From Polaromonas sp. OV174 (GTDB lineage: Bacteria; Pseudomonadota; Gammaproteobacteria; Burkholderiales; Burkholderiaceae_C), in NCBI RefSeq assembly GCF_900112285.1, contig NZ_FOKZ01000024.1:1-58309 (forward strand): a stretch of DNA of 58,309 bases, written 5' to 3'. Under the pieces are notes generated by a model. It had not been told where the DNA came from and searched no databases. It worked only from the letters and a program-made list of their open reading frames with translations. Shown one piece after another: positions 50,705 through 58,014 of this stretch (position 1 is its first letter; each line of letters opens with the position of its first letter). A program made the position numbers and the translations under genes.

Positions 50705-51403
50705 ATGACCCAGCACATCGGAATCGTTGGCTGCTCCGCCGAAGGCGCAGCGCTTTGCTACAAAACCATTTGCATCGAAGGCGCGCAGCTGCTCGGCCCG
50801 CACGCCCATCCCGAGGTTTCCATGCACACGCCCTCGCTGGCCGACTATGTGGATTGCCTGGAGCGCGGCGACATGCCGGGCGTGGCCGAGTTGATGCTGG
50901 CGTCGGCCCACAAGCTGGCCAGCGCCGGTGCCGATTTTTTGATCTGCCCCGACAACACCATTCACCAGGCCTTTGCCCATGTGGCGCCGCGCTCGCCGCT
51001 GCCCTGGCTGCATATCGCCGAAGTGGTGGCCGCAGAAGCCACCAGCCGCGGTTATCGCCGCCTGGGCATCACCGGAACGCGCTGGCTGGTCAACAGCGAG
51101 GTCTACCCGGACAAGCTGGCCGCCCAGGGCCTGGCCTATTTGCGGCCTGAGCCGGCGGAGCGCGAGGAGATCAATCGCATCATCATGGACGAGCTGGTGT
51201 GCGGCCTCATCAAGCCCGAGGGCGTGGTTTATTTTCAGCAGCTGATCAGCCGCATGAAGAGCGCAGGCTGCGACGCCGTCATCCTGGGCTGCACCGAGAT
51301 TCCCCTCATCATCAACGACGCCAACGCCGTGCTGCCGACGCTGGATTCCACCCGCCTGCTGGCGCGGGCGGCCTTGCGCCGGGCGGTGCAGGCGCAGGCA
51401 TAA
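50705..51403 (+). CDS. Aspartate/glutamate racemase family protein
   Basis: 232 residues with the two catalytic cysteines in FLICPDNTIHQA (near residue 83) and ILGCTEIPLII (near residue 198), the two-base mechanism of this PLP-independent racemase family. It opens HIGIVGCSAEGAALCYKTI. Substrate could be aspartate, glutamate or a hydantoin/maleate-like compound; the sequence alone does not decide. Confidence 0.91.
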   Translation: MTQHIGIVGCSAEGAALCYKTICIEGAQLLGPHAHPEVSMHTPSLADYVDCLERGDMPGVAELMLASAHKLASAGADFLICPDNTIHQAFAHVAPRSPLPWLHIAEVVAAEATSRGYRRLGITGTRWLVNSEVYPDKLAAQGLAYLRPEPAEREEINRIIMDELVCGLIKPEGVVYFQQLISRMKSAGCDAVILGCTEIPLIINDANAVLPTLDSTRLLARAALRRAVQAQA

Positions 51404-51428
51404 ATAAAGCAGCGCCGCCAAGCGCGGT

Positions 51429-51683
51429 TTAGCGCCGCCCCACCACCGACCAGCCGGCCTTGAGGTTGGCCTTGTCGTTCTCGTAGTCCCAGGCGGTGCC
51501 GCAGCGGTCGCAGCGGTAGCTGGTGACGGTGACCAGCGCGCCGCCGCGCCGTTCCTGGCGGTTGTTGCCCTGCACCAGCTCGGGGTGGCCGGGGGCCTTG
51601 CGCCAGTTGCGCTGGATGCCGGCGCAGGAATCGCACAACTCCATTTTCTTCAGTTCGTTCTGTCGGTTCAGGTCGTCGGTCAT
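51429..51683 (-). CDS. Small zinc-ribbon protein
   Basis: 84 residues from ATG 51683 (AAAGAG upstream). Two C-x2-C knuckles, CDSCAG (near residue 18) and CDRCGT (near residue 58), are separated by a basic segment (RNWRKAPGHPELVQGNNRQE). No catalytic motif; a nucleic-acid or protein-binding role is possible. The C-terminal WSVVGRR is copied in the remnant at 49509-49570. It runs convergent to the racemase gene. Confidence 0.75.
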   Translation of the reverse strand: MTDDLNRQNELKKMELCDSCAGIQRNWRKAPGHPELVQGNNRQERRGGALVTVTSYRCDRCGTAWDYENDKANLKAGWSVVGRR

Positions 51684-51800
51684 GGGGTGGCTCTTTGGGT
51701 TGGGTGGCGGCTGGCCCTTGGGCCATGCCTGGATGAGTTGGCGCTTGGCGCCCTGAGTCTGATTGTCGCCGCTCGCTAGAGGCCTGGTTGTTACAAACCC

Positions 51801-51853
51801 AATCGACCTCTGGCGCTCTACTGGCATGCGGCGGCAGCTATAAAAACAGTAGC
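51801..51853. repeat. Dispersed intergenic repeat, copy D
   Basis: AATCGACCTCTGGCGCTCTA (51801-51820), a variable middle, then GCAGCTATAAAAACAGTAGC. It lies between the zinc-ribbon gene start and the DTW-gene end. Confidence 0.7.
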
Positions 51854-51879
51854 ATTGGCGGGCCGCCCAGGGCTCGCCT

Positions 51880-52689
51880 TCACAAGGGGCTGGCAGCAGC
51901 CGGCCAACGCAAGCCGCTCAGGCGCTGGTGCGCCGCGTCCTCCAGGTCCACTGGCTGCTGGTTCTTGGCCCGCAGGTAGTGGTTGGTGAACACATCCAGA
52001 TAAGCCTCCAGCGTCTGCGCCGCATGCGGCTCGCCGGCCAGCTCCAGGCACAGGGCGGCGACTTCCGAGGTGCAAAAGTGAGTGTCGCGCTGCGAGCGGC
52101 GCAGGCGGTAGCGCGACAGCTGTTCACTCTGCAGGCTGAGCACCGGAAAGCTGTCCAGGTAAGGGCTTTTGCGAAACATCTTGCGCGCCTCGGGCCAGGT
52201 CGCGTCCAGCAGCACAAACAGCGGGCGCTTGCCCGCCTGGCCTTTTGCTGAGGCGATCAGCGTGTCGGTAACCACCCGCTCAGCCGCCACAAACTCCCCC
52301 GGAAACACCAGGTAGGGTTGCCACTGCGGATCGGCCAGCAGGGCCAGCAGCGCCGGGTCGACCTCGGTGCGCGCCCAGCCAAAGGCAAAGGTGTCGGCCA
52401 CCATATCGGCAATCAGCCAGCCGGTGTTGCTGGGTTTGAGCGGCTCGACGTCGGCCATGATCAGGCAGACCCCGGCCCGCACCGGCAGGGCCGGGCGCAA
52501 GGCGCACAGGCAGTGGCTGGGCAGCAGGCGGCAACCGGCGCAGCGCTCGCCGCTGGGGCCGCCACGGGCCAGAAAGGGTTTGGAGCTGCGCGCCAGGCGC
52601 GTGGTGCGCAGGCGGGAAACCGCATGGGGCAGCGCGTGAGGGACGGCTTGAGGGGCGAGAGGGGCTTGGGGGGCAGAGGCGTGGAGCAT
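51880..52689 (-). CDS. DTW-domain tRNA-uridine aminocarboxypropyltransferase
   Basis: 269 residues from ATG 52689 (the frame is open further upstream but without a start site). A zinc-type cluster CAGCRLLPSHCLCAL and the DTW motif LLDATWPEARKM identify the TapT/YfiP family, which transfers the aminocarboxypropyl group of S-adenosylmethionine to U47 of tRNAs (acp3U). SRYRLRRSQRDTHFCTSEVA lies near the C-terminus. A truncated copy of its 5' half is at 56457-56775. Confidence 0.88.
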   Translation of the reverse strand: MLHASAPQAPLAPQAVPHALPHAVSRLRTTRLARSSKPFLARGGPSGERCAGCRLLPSHCLCALRPALPVRAGVCLIMADVEPLKPSNTGWLIADMVADTFAFGWARTEVDPALLALLADPQWQPYLVFPGEFVAAERVVTDTLIASAKGQAGKRPLFVLLDATWPEARKMFRKSPYLDSFPVLSLQSEQLSRYRLRRSQRDTHFCTSEVAALCLELAGEPHAAQTLEAYLDVFTNHYLRAKNQQPVDLEDAAHQRLSGLRWPAAASPL

Positions 52690-52786
52690 GGCGTCATTCA
52701 GCGGCGGGACACGCACTTTAACGCCTAAGCTCAATTTAGCCGCCAGCCCTTTGCCGCCCGCCGCGGCCGATGGCGGCCACAGCGCC

Positions 52787-53173
52787 TTATTTGGCCGGGC
52801 GGTGCAGCACGCAGAGCTTGTTGCCGTCGGGGTCGCGCACATAGGCCAGGTAGAGCTTGCCCGCTGGGCCTTCGCGAAAGCCCGGTGGGTCTTCACAAGT
52901 GGTGCCGCCATTGGCCACGCCAGCGGCATGAAAGGCATCGGCCTGTTCGGGCGATTGCGCGGCAAACCCTATGGTGCTGCCATTGCCGTGGCAAGCAGCC
53001 TCACCATTGATGGGCGTGGTGATGGCGAAGGTGCCGCCCGCGCTGCGGTAGAAATAGCGATTTTTGTTGGCAACCCCGGGGGCTATGCCCAGCGTGCCGA
53101 GCAGCGCATCGTAAAACTTCCGCGACACTTCCAAATCATTCACACCTAGCATCACATGACTGAACATTTTCAT
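52787..53173 (-). CDS. VOC-family (glyoxalase-like) protein
   Basis: 128 residues: MKMFSHVMLGVNDLEVSRKF, YDALLGTLGI, then HGNGSTIGFAAQSPEQADAF and LAYVRDPDGNKLCVLHRPAK. Metal-binding H7 and the terminal-strand glutamate position (here C/H) suggest a glyoxalase/bleomycin-resistance-fold member of unknown substrate. Confidence 0.9.
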   Translation of the reverse strand: MKMFSHVMLGVNDLEVSRKFYDALLGTLGIAPGVANKNRYFYRSAGGTFAITTPINGEAACHGNGSTIGFAAQSPEQADAFHAAGVANGGTTCEDPPGFREGPAGKLYLAYVRDPDGNKLCVLHRPAK

Positions 53174-53322
53174 CCTCCGTTAAAGCCCGACATCGGGCGA
53201 AATAAGTCCCGGCCCATGTTAGCGGCGATGCCAACCGCCTGACCATCCGGTCTAACCGCAGCACGTAGTTTCACCTAAGCTGGCACCTTGAATCAGCCTT
53301 ACTCAGCTCACCCATTCACACC

Positions 53323-53895
53323 ATGCAGCCCAGCCATTTCACCCCCGTCCCACTCGAAAAAGCCTATCGTCTGCTCAACCACGGCCCCACCGTGCTGGTG
53401 TCGGCCAGCCATGGCGGCGTCGATAACGTCATGTCGGCCGCCTGGGCCTGCACGCTCGACTTCACCCCGCCCAAGGTCACTGTGGTGCTCGACAAAGCCA
53501 CCCGCACCCGCGAACTGGTCGAGGCCAGCGGCCTGTTTGCCCTGCAACTGCCTACCGTGCCCATGGCCGCGCTCACCGTTGCCGTGGGCACCGACAGCGC
53601 CAAGACCCTGCCCGACAAGCTGGCCCAGCACGGCGTGGAACTGTTTCGCGCGCCCCAGCACAGCGTGCCGCTGGTGCGCGGCTGTGCCGCCTGGCTGGTG
53701 TGTCGCCTCATCCCCGAGCCGCACAACCAGCAGGCCTATGACTTGTTTATCGGGGAAGTGGTGGCCGCCTGGGCCGATGAGCGCGTCTTCAAAGACGGCC
53801 ACTGGCATTTCGACGAAGCACCCGAGGCATTGCGCACCCTGCACTACGTGGCCGGCGGGCAGTTTTATGCGACAGGGGCGTCGGTGAAGGTGTGA
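53323..53895 (+). CDS. Flavin reductase-like (FMN-binding split-barrel) protein
   Basis: 190 residues with TVLVSASHGGVDNVMSAAWA, CTLDFTPPKVTVVLDKATRT and GLFALQLPTVPMAALTVAVG, the FMN-binding split barrel of the flavin reductase-like family. It may reduce flavin or bind it as a stand-alone oxidoreductase. No partner monooxygenase is adjacent. Confidence 0.9.
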   Translation: MQPSHFTPVPLEKAYRLLNHGPTVLVSASHGGVDNVMSAAWACTLDFTPPKVTVVLDKATRTRELVEASGLFALQLPTVPMAALTVAVGTDSAKTLPDKLAQHGVELFRAPQHSVPLVRGCAAWLVCRLIPEPHNQQAYDLFIGEVVAAWADERVFKDGHWHFDEAPEALRTLHYVAGGQFYATGASVKV

Positions 53896-53961
53896 GCCGC
53901 ATTTTTCAGGATACTGCTCATGTCGCATAGTCGCGACGCCGGAGTATGCCTAAGGAACCAC

Positions 53962-54019
53962 ATCAAATTGGCCTCTGGCGCTTATGGGGCGAGCGCTGGC
54001 AGCTATGAAATCAGGAGTA
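53962..54019. repeat. Dispersed intergenic repeat, copy E
   Basis: The best preserved copy: ATCAAATTGGCCTCTGGCGC (53962-53981), TTATGGGGCGAGCGCTGGC and AGCTATGAAATCAGGAGTA. The halves GGCGCTTAT and GAGCGCTGG suggest a hairpin. Confidence 0.75.
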
Positions 54020-54092
54020 TCGTCTGACGCGTCACCGTCCACTACGCATCCAGCCCCGAGTAGCTGCGCGCAGCCTTGCGGCGATTGGGATG

Positions 54093-54123
54093 CTTATTCA
54101 CCGCACAATTTGCGGTGAATAAG
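54093..54123. promoter_or_regulatory. Perfect 13-bp inverted repeat upstream of fic
   Basis: CTTATTCACCGCA (54093-54105) and TGCGGTGAATAAG (54111-54123) are exact inverted repeats around a 5-nt CAATT loop, ending 14 nt before the Fic start codon. It is an operator or mRNA hairpin. The Fic protein's own C-terminal winged-helix-like region is the obvious candidate binder. Confidence 0.75.
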
Positions 54124-54137
54124 TCCATGATCACCGC

Positions 54138-55265
54138 ATGTGGACCGAAAAGCCAACCCGCCACCGCACCTACCTCTGGCAACGCCCCGACTGGCCCCAG
54201 TGGCGCTGGGACGCCGCTGCGCTGGCCGCGCCGCTGGCACAGGTGCACCGCGCCCAGGGTCATCTGGCGGGCCGCATGGCCGAGCTGGGGCTGGCACAGC
54301 GCGACCAAGCGACCTTGCAGGCTCTTACGCAAGAAGTCATCACTACCAGCGCCATTGAGGGCGAAGCGCTGAACCTGGATGCCGTGCGCTCTTCCATCGC
54401 CCGGCGGCTGGGCGTGGACATTGGCGCGCTCGCCCCGTCCGACCGCCATGTCGACGGCGTGGTAGACATGGTGCTGGACGCCACCCAGCACTACGCCCAG
54501 GCGCTCACGTCCGAACGTCTGTTCGGCTGGCATGCCGCACTGTTTCCCACCGGCTACAGCGGGCGACTGCGCATTCAGGTGGGTGCGTGGCGCAATGACG
54601 CGGCAGGCCCGATGCAAGTGGTCTCTGGCCCGGTGGGCTGCGAAAAGGTGCACTACGAAGCCCCGCCTGCTTCAGCGCTGCAGCACGAGACCCGAGCCTT
54701 TCTGGACTGGTTCAACGCCCCCGTGGCGGGCGATGCACTCATCCACGCCGGGCTGGCCCACCTGTGGCTCGTCACCCTGCACTCGTTTGACGACGGCAAC
54801 GGCCGCGTCAGCCGAGCCGTGGGCGACATGGCGCTGGCCCGTGCCGAAGGAAGCCGCCAGCGCTTTTACAGCTTTAGCGCCCAGATACAGCGCGAACGCA
54901 AGGACTACTACGACCAGTTCGAAACGACTCAGCGCGGCACGCTGGATGTAACGCCGTGGCTGAGCTGGTTTCTGGCCTGCCTGCTGCGCGCCGTGCAGGG
55001 CGCAGACGGCCTGCTGGCTGGCGTATTGGACAAGGCCCAGTTTTGGCAACGCTGGGCCGGCACTCCCATGAACGAGCGCCAGGCGTTGGTGCTCAACCGC
55101 GTGCTCGATGGCATGGACGGCAAGCTTACCAACGCGAAATGGGCGGCGCTTGCCAAATGCTCGCCCGATACCGCCTTGCGCGATATCAGCGACCTGTTGG
55201 CGCTGGGAGTGCTGGGCAGGCTCGAAGGCGGCGGGCGCAACACGGCGTACTGTTTGGTCAGGTAG
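54138..55265 (+). CDS. Fic-family AMPylase-like protein with DUF4172 and C-terminal winged helix
   Basis: 375 residues. The Fic motif is HSFDDGNGRVSR (215-226, usual consensus HPFxxGNGR), with the inhibitory motif TSAIEG (70-75) upstream, so autoinhibition by the N-terminal helix is expected. The DUF4172-like start (WQRPDWPQWRWDAAALAAPL) and a C-terminal region reading NERQALVLNRVLDGMDGKLT, KWAALAKCSPDTALRDISDL, LALGVLGRLEGGGRNTAYCL look like a winged helix. The palindrome just upstream suggests self-repression. The usual activity is AMP transfer to a protein hydroxyl; target unknown. Confidence 0.92.
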   Translation: MWTEKPTRHRTYLWQRPDWPQWRWDAAALAAPLAQVHRAQGHLAGRMAELGLAQRDQATLQALTQEVITTSAIEGEALNLDAVRSSIARRLGVDIGALAPSDRHVDGVVDMVLDATQHYAQALTSERLFGWHAALFPTGYSGRLRIQVGAWRNDAAGPMQVVSGPVGCEKVHYEAPPASALQHETRAFLDWFNAPVAGDALIHAGLAHLWLVTLHSFDDGNGRVSRAVGDMALARAEGSRQRFYSFSAQIQRERKDYYDQFETTQRGTLDVTPWLSWFLACLLRAVQGADGLLAGVLDKAQFWQRWAGTPMNERQALVLNRVLDGMDGKLTNAKWAALAKCSPDTALRDISDLLALGVLGRLEGGGRNTAYCLVR

Positions 55266-55369
55266 CCGGTTCAAGGGAGCGGCGCTGGGTTGGCAGGTGT
55301 GCCGCCGCACGCCGTGCCCAACGTAGACGGCTTTTAGTCGATGTGGCCGGGCTGGTCTCGGACTGGCCC

Positions 55370-56245
55370 TCAAGCCGCAGCCATGCGCAGCCTGCGCGCC
55401 GCTTCTTCATCGCGGGCGTCGTCGATCTCGCGCAGCACGGCCTGCATGTCCACGTTGGCATGGGCGTGCTGGTAGCGGCCCGTCAGCGCGGTTTCGTTGG
55501 TCAGCAAGCCGGCCTGGTACAAGCTCCAGATCTCGGGGCCGTAGTCGGTGCTCAGCAGTGCCGGGGCAAACTGGCCAAAGAAATCGCGCAGATTGGCCAC
55601 ATCGCGCAGCAGCATGCGCTGCGCGTGGTTGTTGCCGGCAGCATCCACCGCCTGCGGCAGGTCAATGATCACGGGGAAGTGCACGCCATCGGCGTCGCCT
55701 TCCACCGCCGCATGGGCCAGCAGGATGTTGAACTCTGACAAGTCCCCGTGCACCACGCCCGCGCACAGCATGCGCACCACTTCGGCGATCAGCGTGGCGT
55801 GGTGGGCCAGCGCCTGGGCTTGGGTAAAGAGCACATCGTTCAAACGCGGCGCGGCATCGCCGTGCGCATCGGTCACCAGCTCCATCAGCAGCACGCCATC
55901 GTGAAAGTTGTAGGGCTGCGGCACGCGCACGCCCGCTGCGGCCAGGCGGTAGAGCGCATCGACCTCGGCGCTTTGCCAGGCAGCCTCTTGCTCCTGCCGG
56001 CCAAACTTGCTGCCCTTGGCCATGGCGCGGGCCGAGCGCGAGTTCTTGACCTTGCGGTTTTCGGTGTAGTCCACCGCCTGGCGAAAGCTGCGGTTGGTCG
56101 CTTCTTTGTAGATCTTGGCGCAGCGCGTTTCATCACCGCAGCGCACCACAAAGACCATGGCCTCTTTGCCACTCATGAGCTGACGCACCACGGTATCTAT
56201 CAGGCCTTCTTCAACAAGGGATTGGAGTCTGGGGGGAGCTTTCAT
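55370..56245 (-). CDS. RIO-type serine protein kinase
   Basis: 291 residues. The RIO kinase signature is VVHGDLSEFNILLAHA (catalytic loop), FPVIIDLPQAVDAAGNNHAQ (metal-binding loop) and LMSGKEAMVFVVRCGDETRC (ATP-binding lysine segment). Bacterial members of the PA4780 type are small cytoplasmic kinases of unclear substrate. Convergent with fic. Confidence 0.9.
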   Translation of the reverse strand: MKAPPRLQSLVEEGLIDTVVRQLMSGKEAMVFVVRCGDETRCAKIYKEATNRSFRQAVDYTENRKVKNSRSARAMAKGSKFGRQEQEAAWQSAEVDALYRLAAAGVRVPQPYNFHDGVLLMELVTDAHGDAAPRLNDVLFTQAQALAHHATLIAEVVRMLCAGVVHGDLSEFNILLAHAAVEGDADGVHFPVIIDLPQAVDAAGNNHAQRMLLRDVANLRDFFGQFAPALLSTDYGPEIWSLYQAGLLTNETALTGRYQHAHANVDMQAVLREIDDARDEEAARRLRMAAA

Positions 56246-56329
56246 CCGGTCGATTGTGACCGGCTTGCGCGGTGGGGCTGGCGCCAGCCCGTTTTGGGGC
56301 TGGACGGAGGGGTTGCGCCTGTATTTGGG

Positions 56330-56385
56330 TGAAATTGGCCGCTAGCGCTTATGTATTAAGCGTAAGAAGCTATTAATTTTGAAGT
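56330..56385. repeat. Dispersed intergenic repeat, copy F
   Basis: TGAAATTGGCCGCTAGCGCT (56330-56349), TATGTATTAAGCGTAAGA, then AGCTATTAATTTTGAAGT. It abuts a GNAT-gene remnant as copy C does. Confidence 0.75.
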
Positions 56386-56463
56386 GACTTGCTCATGCGG
56401 GCATCTCCAGCTGCTGGTGAGCCTCGACCATAAAAGGTGCTGCGATTGAGAAACGGCTCGGCC
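56386..56463 (-). pseudogene. Remnant: 3' end of a GNAT acetyltransferase gene, frameshifted
   Basis: Read leftwards it gives AEPFLNRSTF and then, in another frame, FMVEAHQQLEMPA, against AEPFFSRHGFVLEARQQVER of the intact GNAT gene. It is joined directly to the DTW-gene copy at TCGGCC (56458-56463), a hexamer also present in both intact genes, which points to a microhomology deletion. Confidence 0.65.
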
Positions 56464-56775
56464 ACCATATTGGCAATCAGCCAGTCCGTGTTGCTGGGCT
56501 TGAGCGGCTCCACGTCGGCCATGATCGGGCGCAAGGCACGCAGGCAATGGATGGGAAGCAGGCGGCAACCCGCGCAGCGCTCCCCGCGCGGGCCGCCATG
56601 GGCAAGAAAGGGTTTGGAGCTGCGCGCCAGGCGGGTGGTGCGCAGGCGGCTAACCGCGTGAGGGGTAATAGGGGCTTGGAGCGCTTGTGGAGCAGGGGCA
56701 TGGAATCATTCAGCGGCGGGATTCGCACTTTAACGCCTAAGCACGATCTTGCCGCCAGCACCCTGCAGCCCACCG
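56457..56775 (-). pseudogene. Remnant: 5' half of the DTW-domain gene
   Basis: Corresponds to about 52390-52760 of the intact gene, including upstream flank: GGTGTTGCTGG-like LKPSNTGWLIADM-coding part, the cysteine cluster and LRTTRLARSSKPF-coding part. An internal deletion of about 30 nt removes the PALPVRAG stretch, and frameshifts abolish the N-terminus. The 3' half with the DTW motif is gone. Confidence 0.75.
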
Positions 56776-57197
56776 CTGCCAAGCTGCCCTATGAGCGTAG
56801 CCAAAAAAAGTTTGGCTCCTTGCATTAATTTGGAAGGTAATTTTTGAACCCGGATTTGCCGCAAGTCAGGATCAAAGTATTCGCCAGCCATTCGAAGCGC
56901 GAACATCTCCACGTTGTGACGCTTCGTCCATTGAATGAGTTGATGGGCATGTTCCAGGGTGCTTACAGGAACGCCAGCAATAAACCGGAACGACATCAGG
57001 CTGTTTTGCTCGCTGATAAATGCTTTAACCTCAGGATCGCTGATCTCTTGATTGCCGTGGACCAGTTGCCATAAGCGATAGAGCAATGAGTGACGCGATC
57101 GAGTGCGCAAGATTACCCATAGGAATAGCGCAACAGTACATAAGGGAGCGAGTACTCCCAATGCACCGGATATGGTGGAGAAAGCGGTCAAGTCCAT
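56730..57197 (-). CDS. DUF6216-like membrane protein, C-terminus replaced
   Basis: 155 residues with an N-terminal membrane span (GVLAPLCTVALFLWVILRT) after a short start and a cytosolic part LWQLVHGNQEISDPEVKAFI, SFRFIAGVPVSTLEHAHQLI, EYFDPDLRQIRVQKLPSKL, which matches my recollection of DUF6216. The last 20 or so residues (LGSGGLQGAGGKIVLRR) come from the opposite strand of the DTW-copy flank, so the original C-terminus was probably cut off by the duplication. Function unknown. Confidence 0.6.
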   Translation of the reverse strand: MDLTAFSTISGALGVLAPLCTVALFLWVILRTRSRHSLLYRLWQLVHGNQEISDPEVKAFISEQNSLMSFRFIAGVPVSTLEHAHQLIQWTKRHNVEMFALRMAGEYFDPDLRQIRVQKLPSKLMQGAKLFLATLIGQLGSGGLQGAGGKIVLRR

Positions 57198-57728
57198 CTG
57201 CCGTTTACCTTCTCAAGAATTGAGAGAAAGGCTGGCATTGAGGTCTTAGCGGCTCTGCCAGTCGCCATTCGTCACCGGTCATGCGGGAAACACATGTCCC
57301 CATCCAAGGAATAAGAGTCGCCATGCAGGTTGTCACATTCATTAACAGTATGTAACGATCATGCCATGTGAGGACAGGGCGCTTGCCTGATTGGCGTGGG
57401 TGTTTTCCCGGCATGCGGGCGCTCCAGTTTATGTATCAAACAAGCCTGTGGCCCTTGATTGACGGTCGCTGACAGCTATTGATAGCGTAGCAATCGAAGC
57501 ATGCCAAGCCCACTGTCCTGCAGCCGCCATCGCCCTTGGCGGGCGGGGTCAGGCGCGGCCTGACCACAGGCGCTAGGGCGCATGGCCTACGCGTGGGTGG
57601 AGCGCCGGCTTTTAAGCTGAAGGTCTGTCAACGGTTCACGACGATCCGTTGAGTCGCGGCAAGGCTTTGGAGCTTGCGGCGTCAGGCCCGGTGTGGGTCA
57701 GTTCCGTCGAATCAACCAGGAGTTCAGC
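57198..57728. other. Gene-free stretch holding a repeat copy
   Basis: About 530 bp between the DUF6216-like and CsbD genes. Short open frames (57205-57414 and others) have no start site or recognisable protein. The only structure is repeat copy G at 57438-57493. The CsbD promoter should lie in 57590-57720. Confidence 0.55.
57438..57493. repeat. Dispersed intergenic repeat, copy G
   Basis: AAACAAGCCTGTGGCCCTTG (57438-57457), ATTGACGGTCGCTGAC, then AGCTATTGATAGCGTAGCAA. Diverged, but the spacing of the GGCC, CGCT and AGCTAT blocks is kept. Confidence 0.6.
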
Positions 57729-57908
57729 ATGAACAAGGATCAAGTCAAAGGCACCCTCAAGGAAGCGGCAGGCAAGGTGCAGGAGGCCGCCGGCAAGCTG
57801 GTCGGTAGCAAGGAGCAGCAGGCCAAGGGCCTGGGCAAGCAGGTGGACGGCGGGGTTCAAAAAGCCGTTGGCGATGCCAAGGAAATAATCAAGGATGCCA
57901 CCAAGTAA
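57729..57908 (+). CDS. CsbD-family stress protein
   Basis: 59 residues, MNKDQVKGTLKEAAGKVQEA, then AGKLVGSKEQQAKGLGKQVD, of the CsbD-like family: small, hydrophilic, lysine-rich four-helix proteins induced by general stress. AGGAG precedes the start. A strong terminator follows, directly before the intron. Confidence 0.94.
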   Translation: MNKDQVKGTLKEAAGKVQEAAGKLVGSKEQQAKGLGKQVDGGVQKAVGDAKEIIKDATK

Positions 57909-57977
57909 GGCTTGGGTTTTGCCCGGACGTGGGCCCCCTGCGTTGGGGCGACTAAGAGATTCCGGGTTTGGAATTTG

Positions 57978-58010
57978 AAAAAGGCCTGGGCATTTTGCCC
58001 AGGCCTTTTC
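57978..58010 (+). terminator. Intrinsic terminator of csbD, bordered by a group II intron
   Basis: AAAAGGCCTGGGC (57979-57991) pairs with GCCCAGGCCTTTT (57997-58009) around a 5-nt ATTTT loop, followed by CTTTG. The group II intron begins 4 nt later at 58015. Confidence 0.93.
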
Positions 58011-58014
58011 TTTG

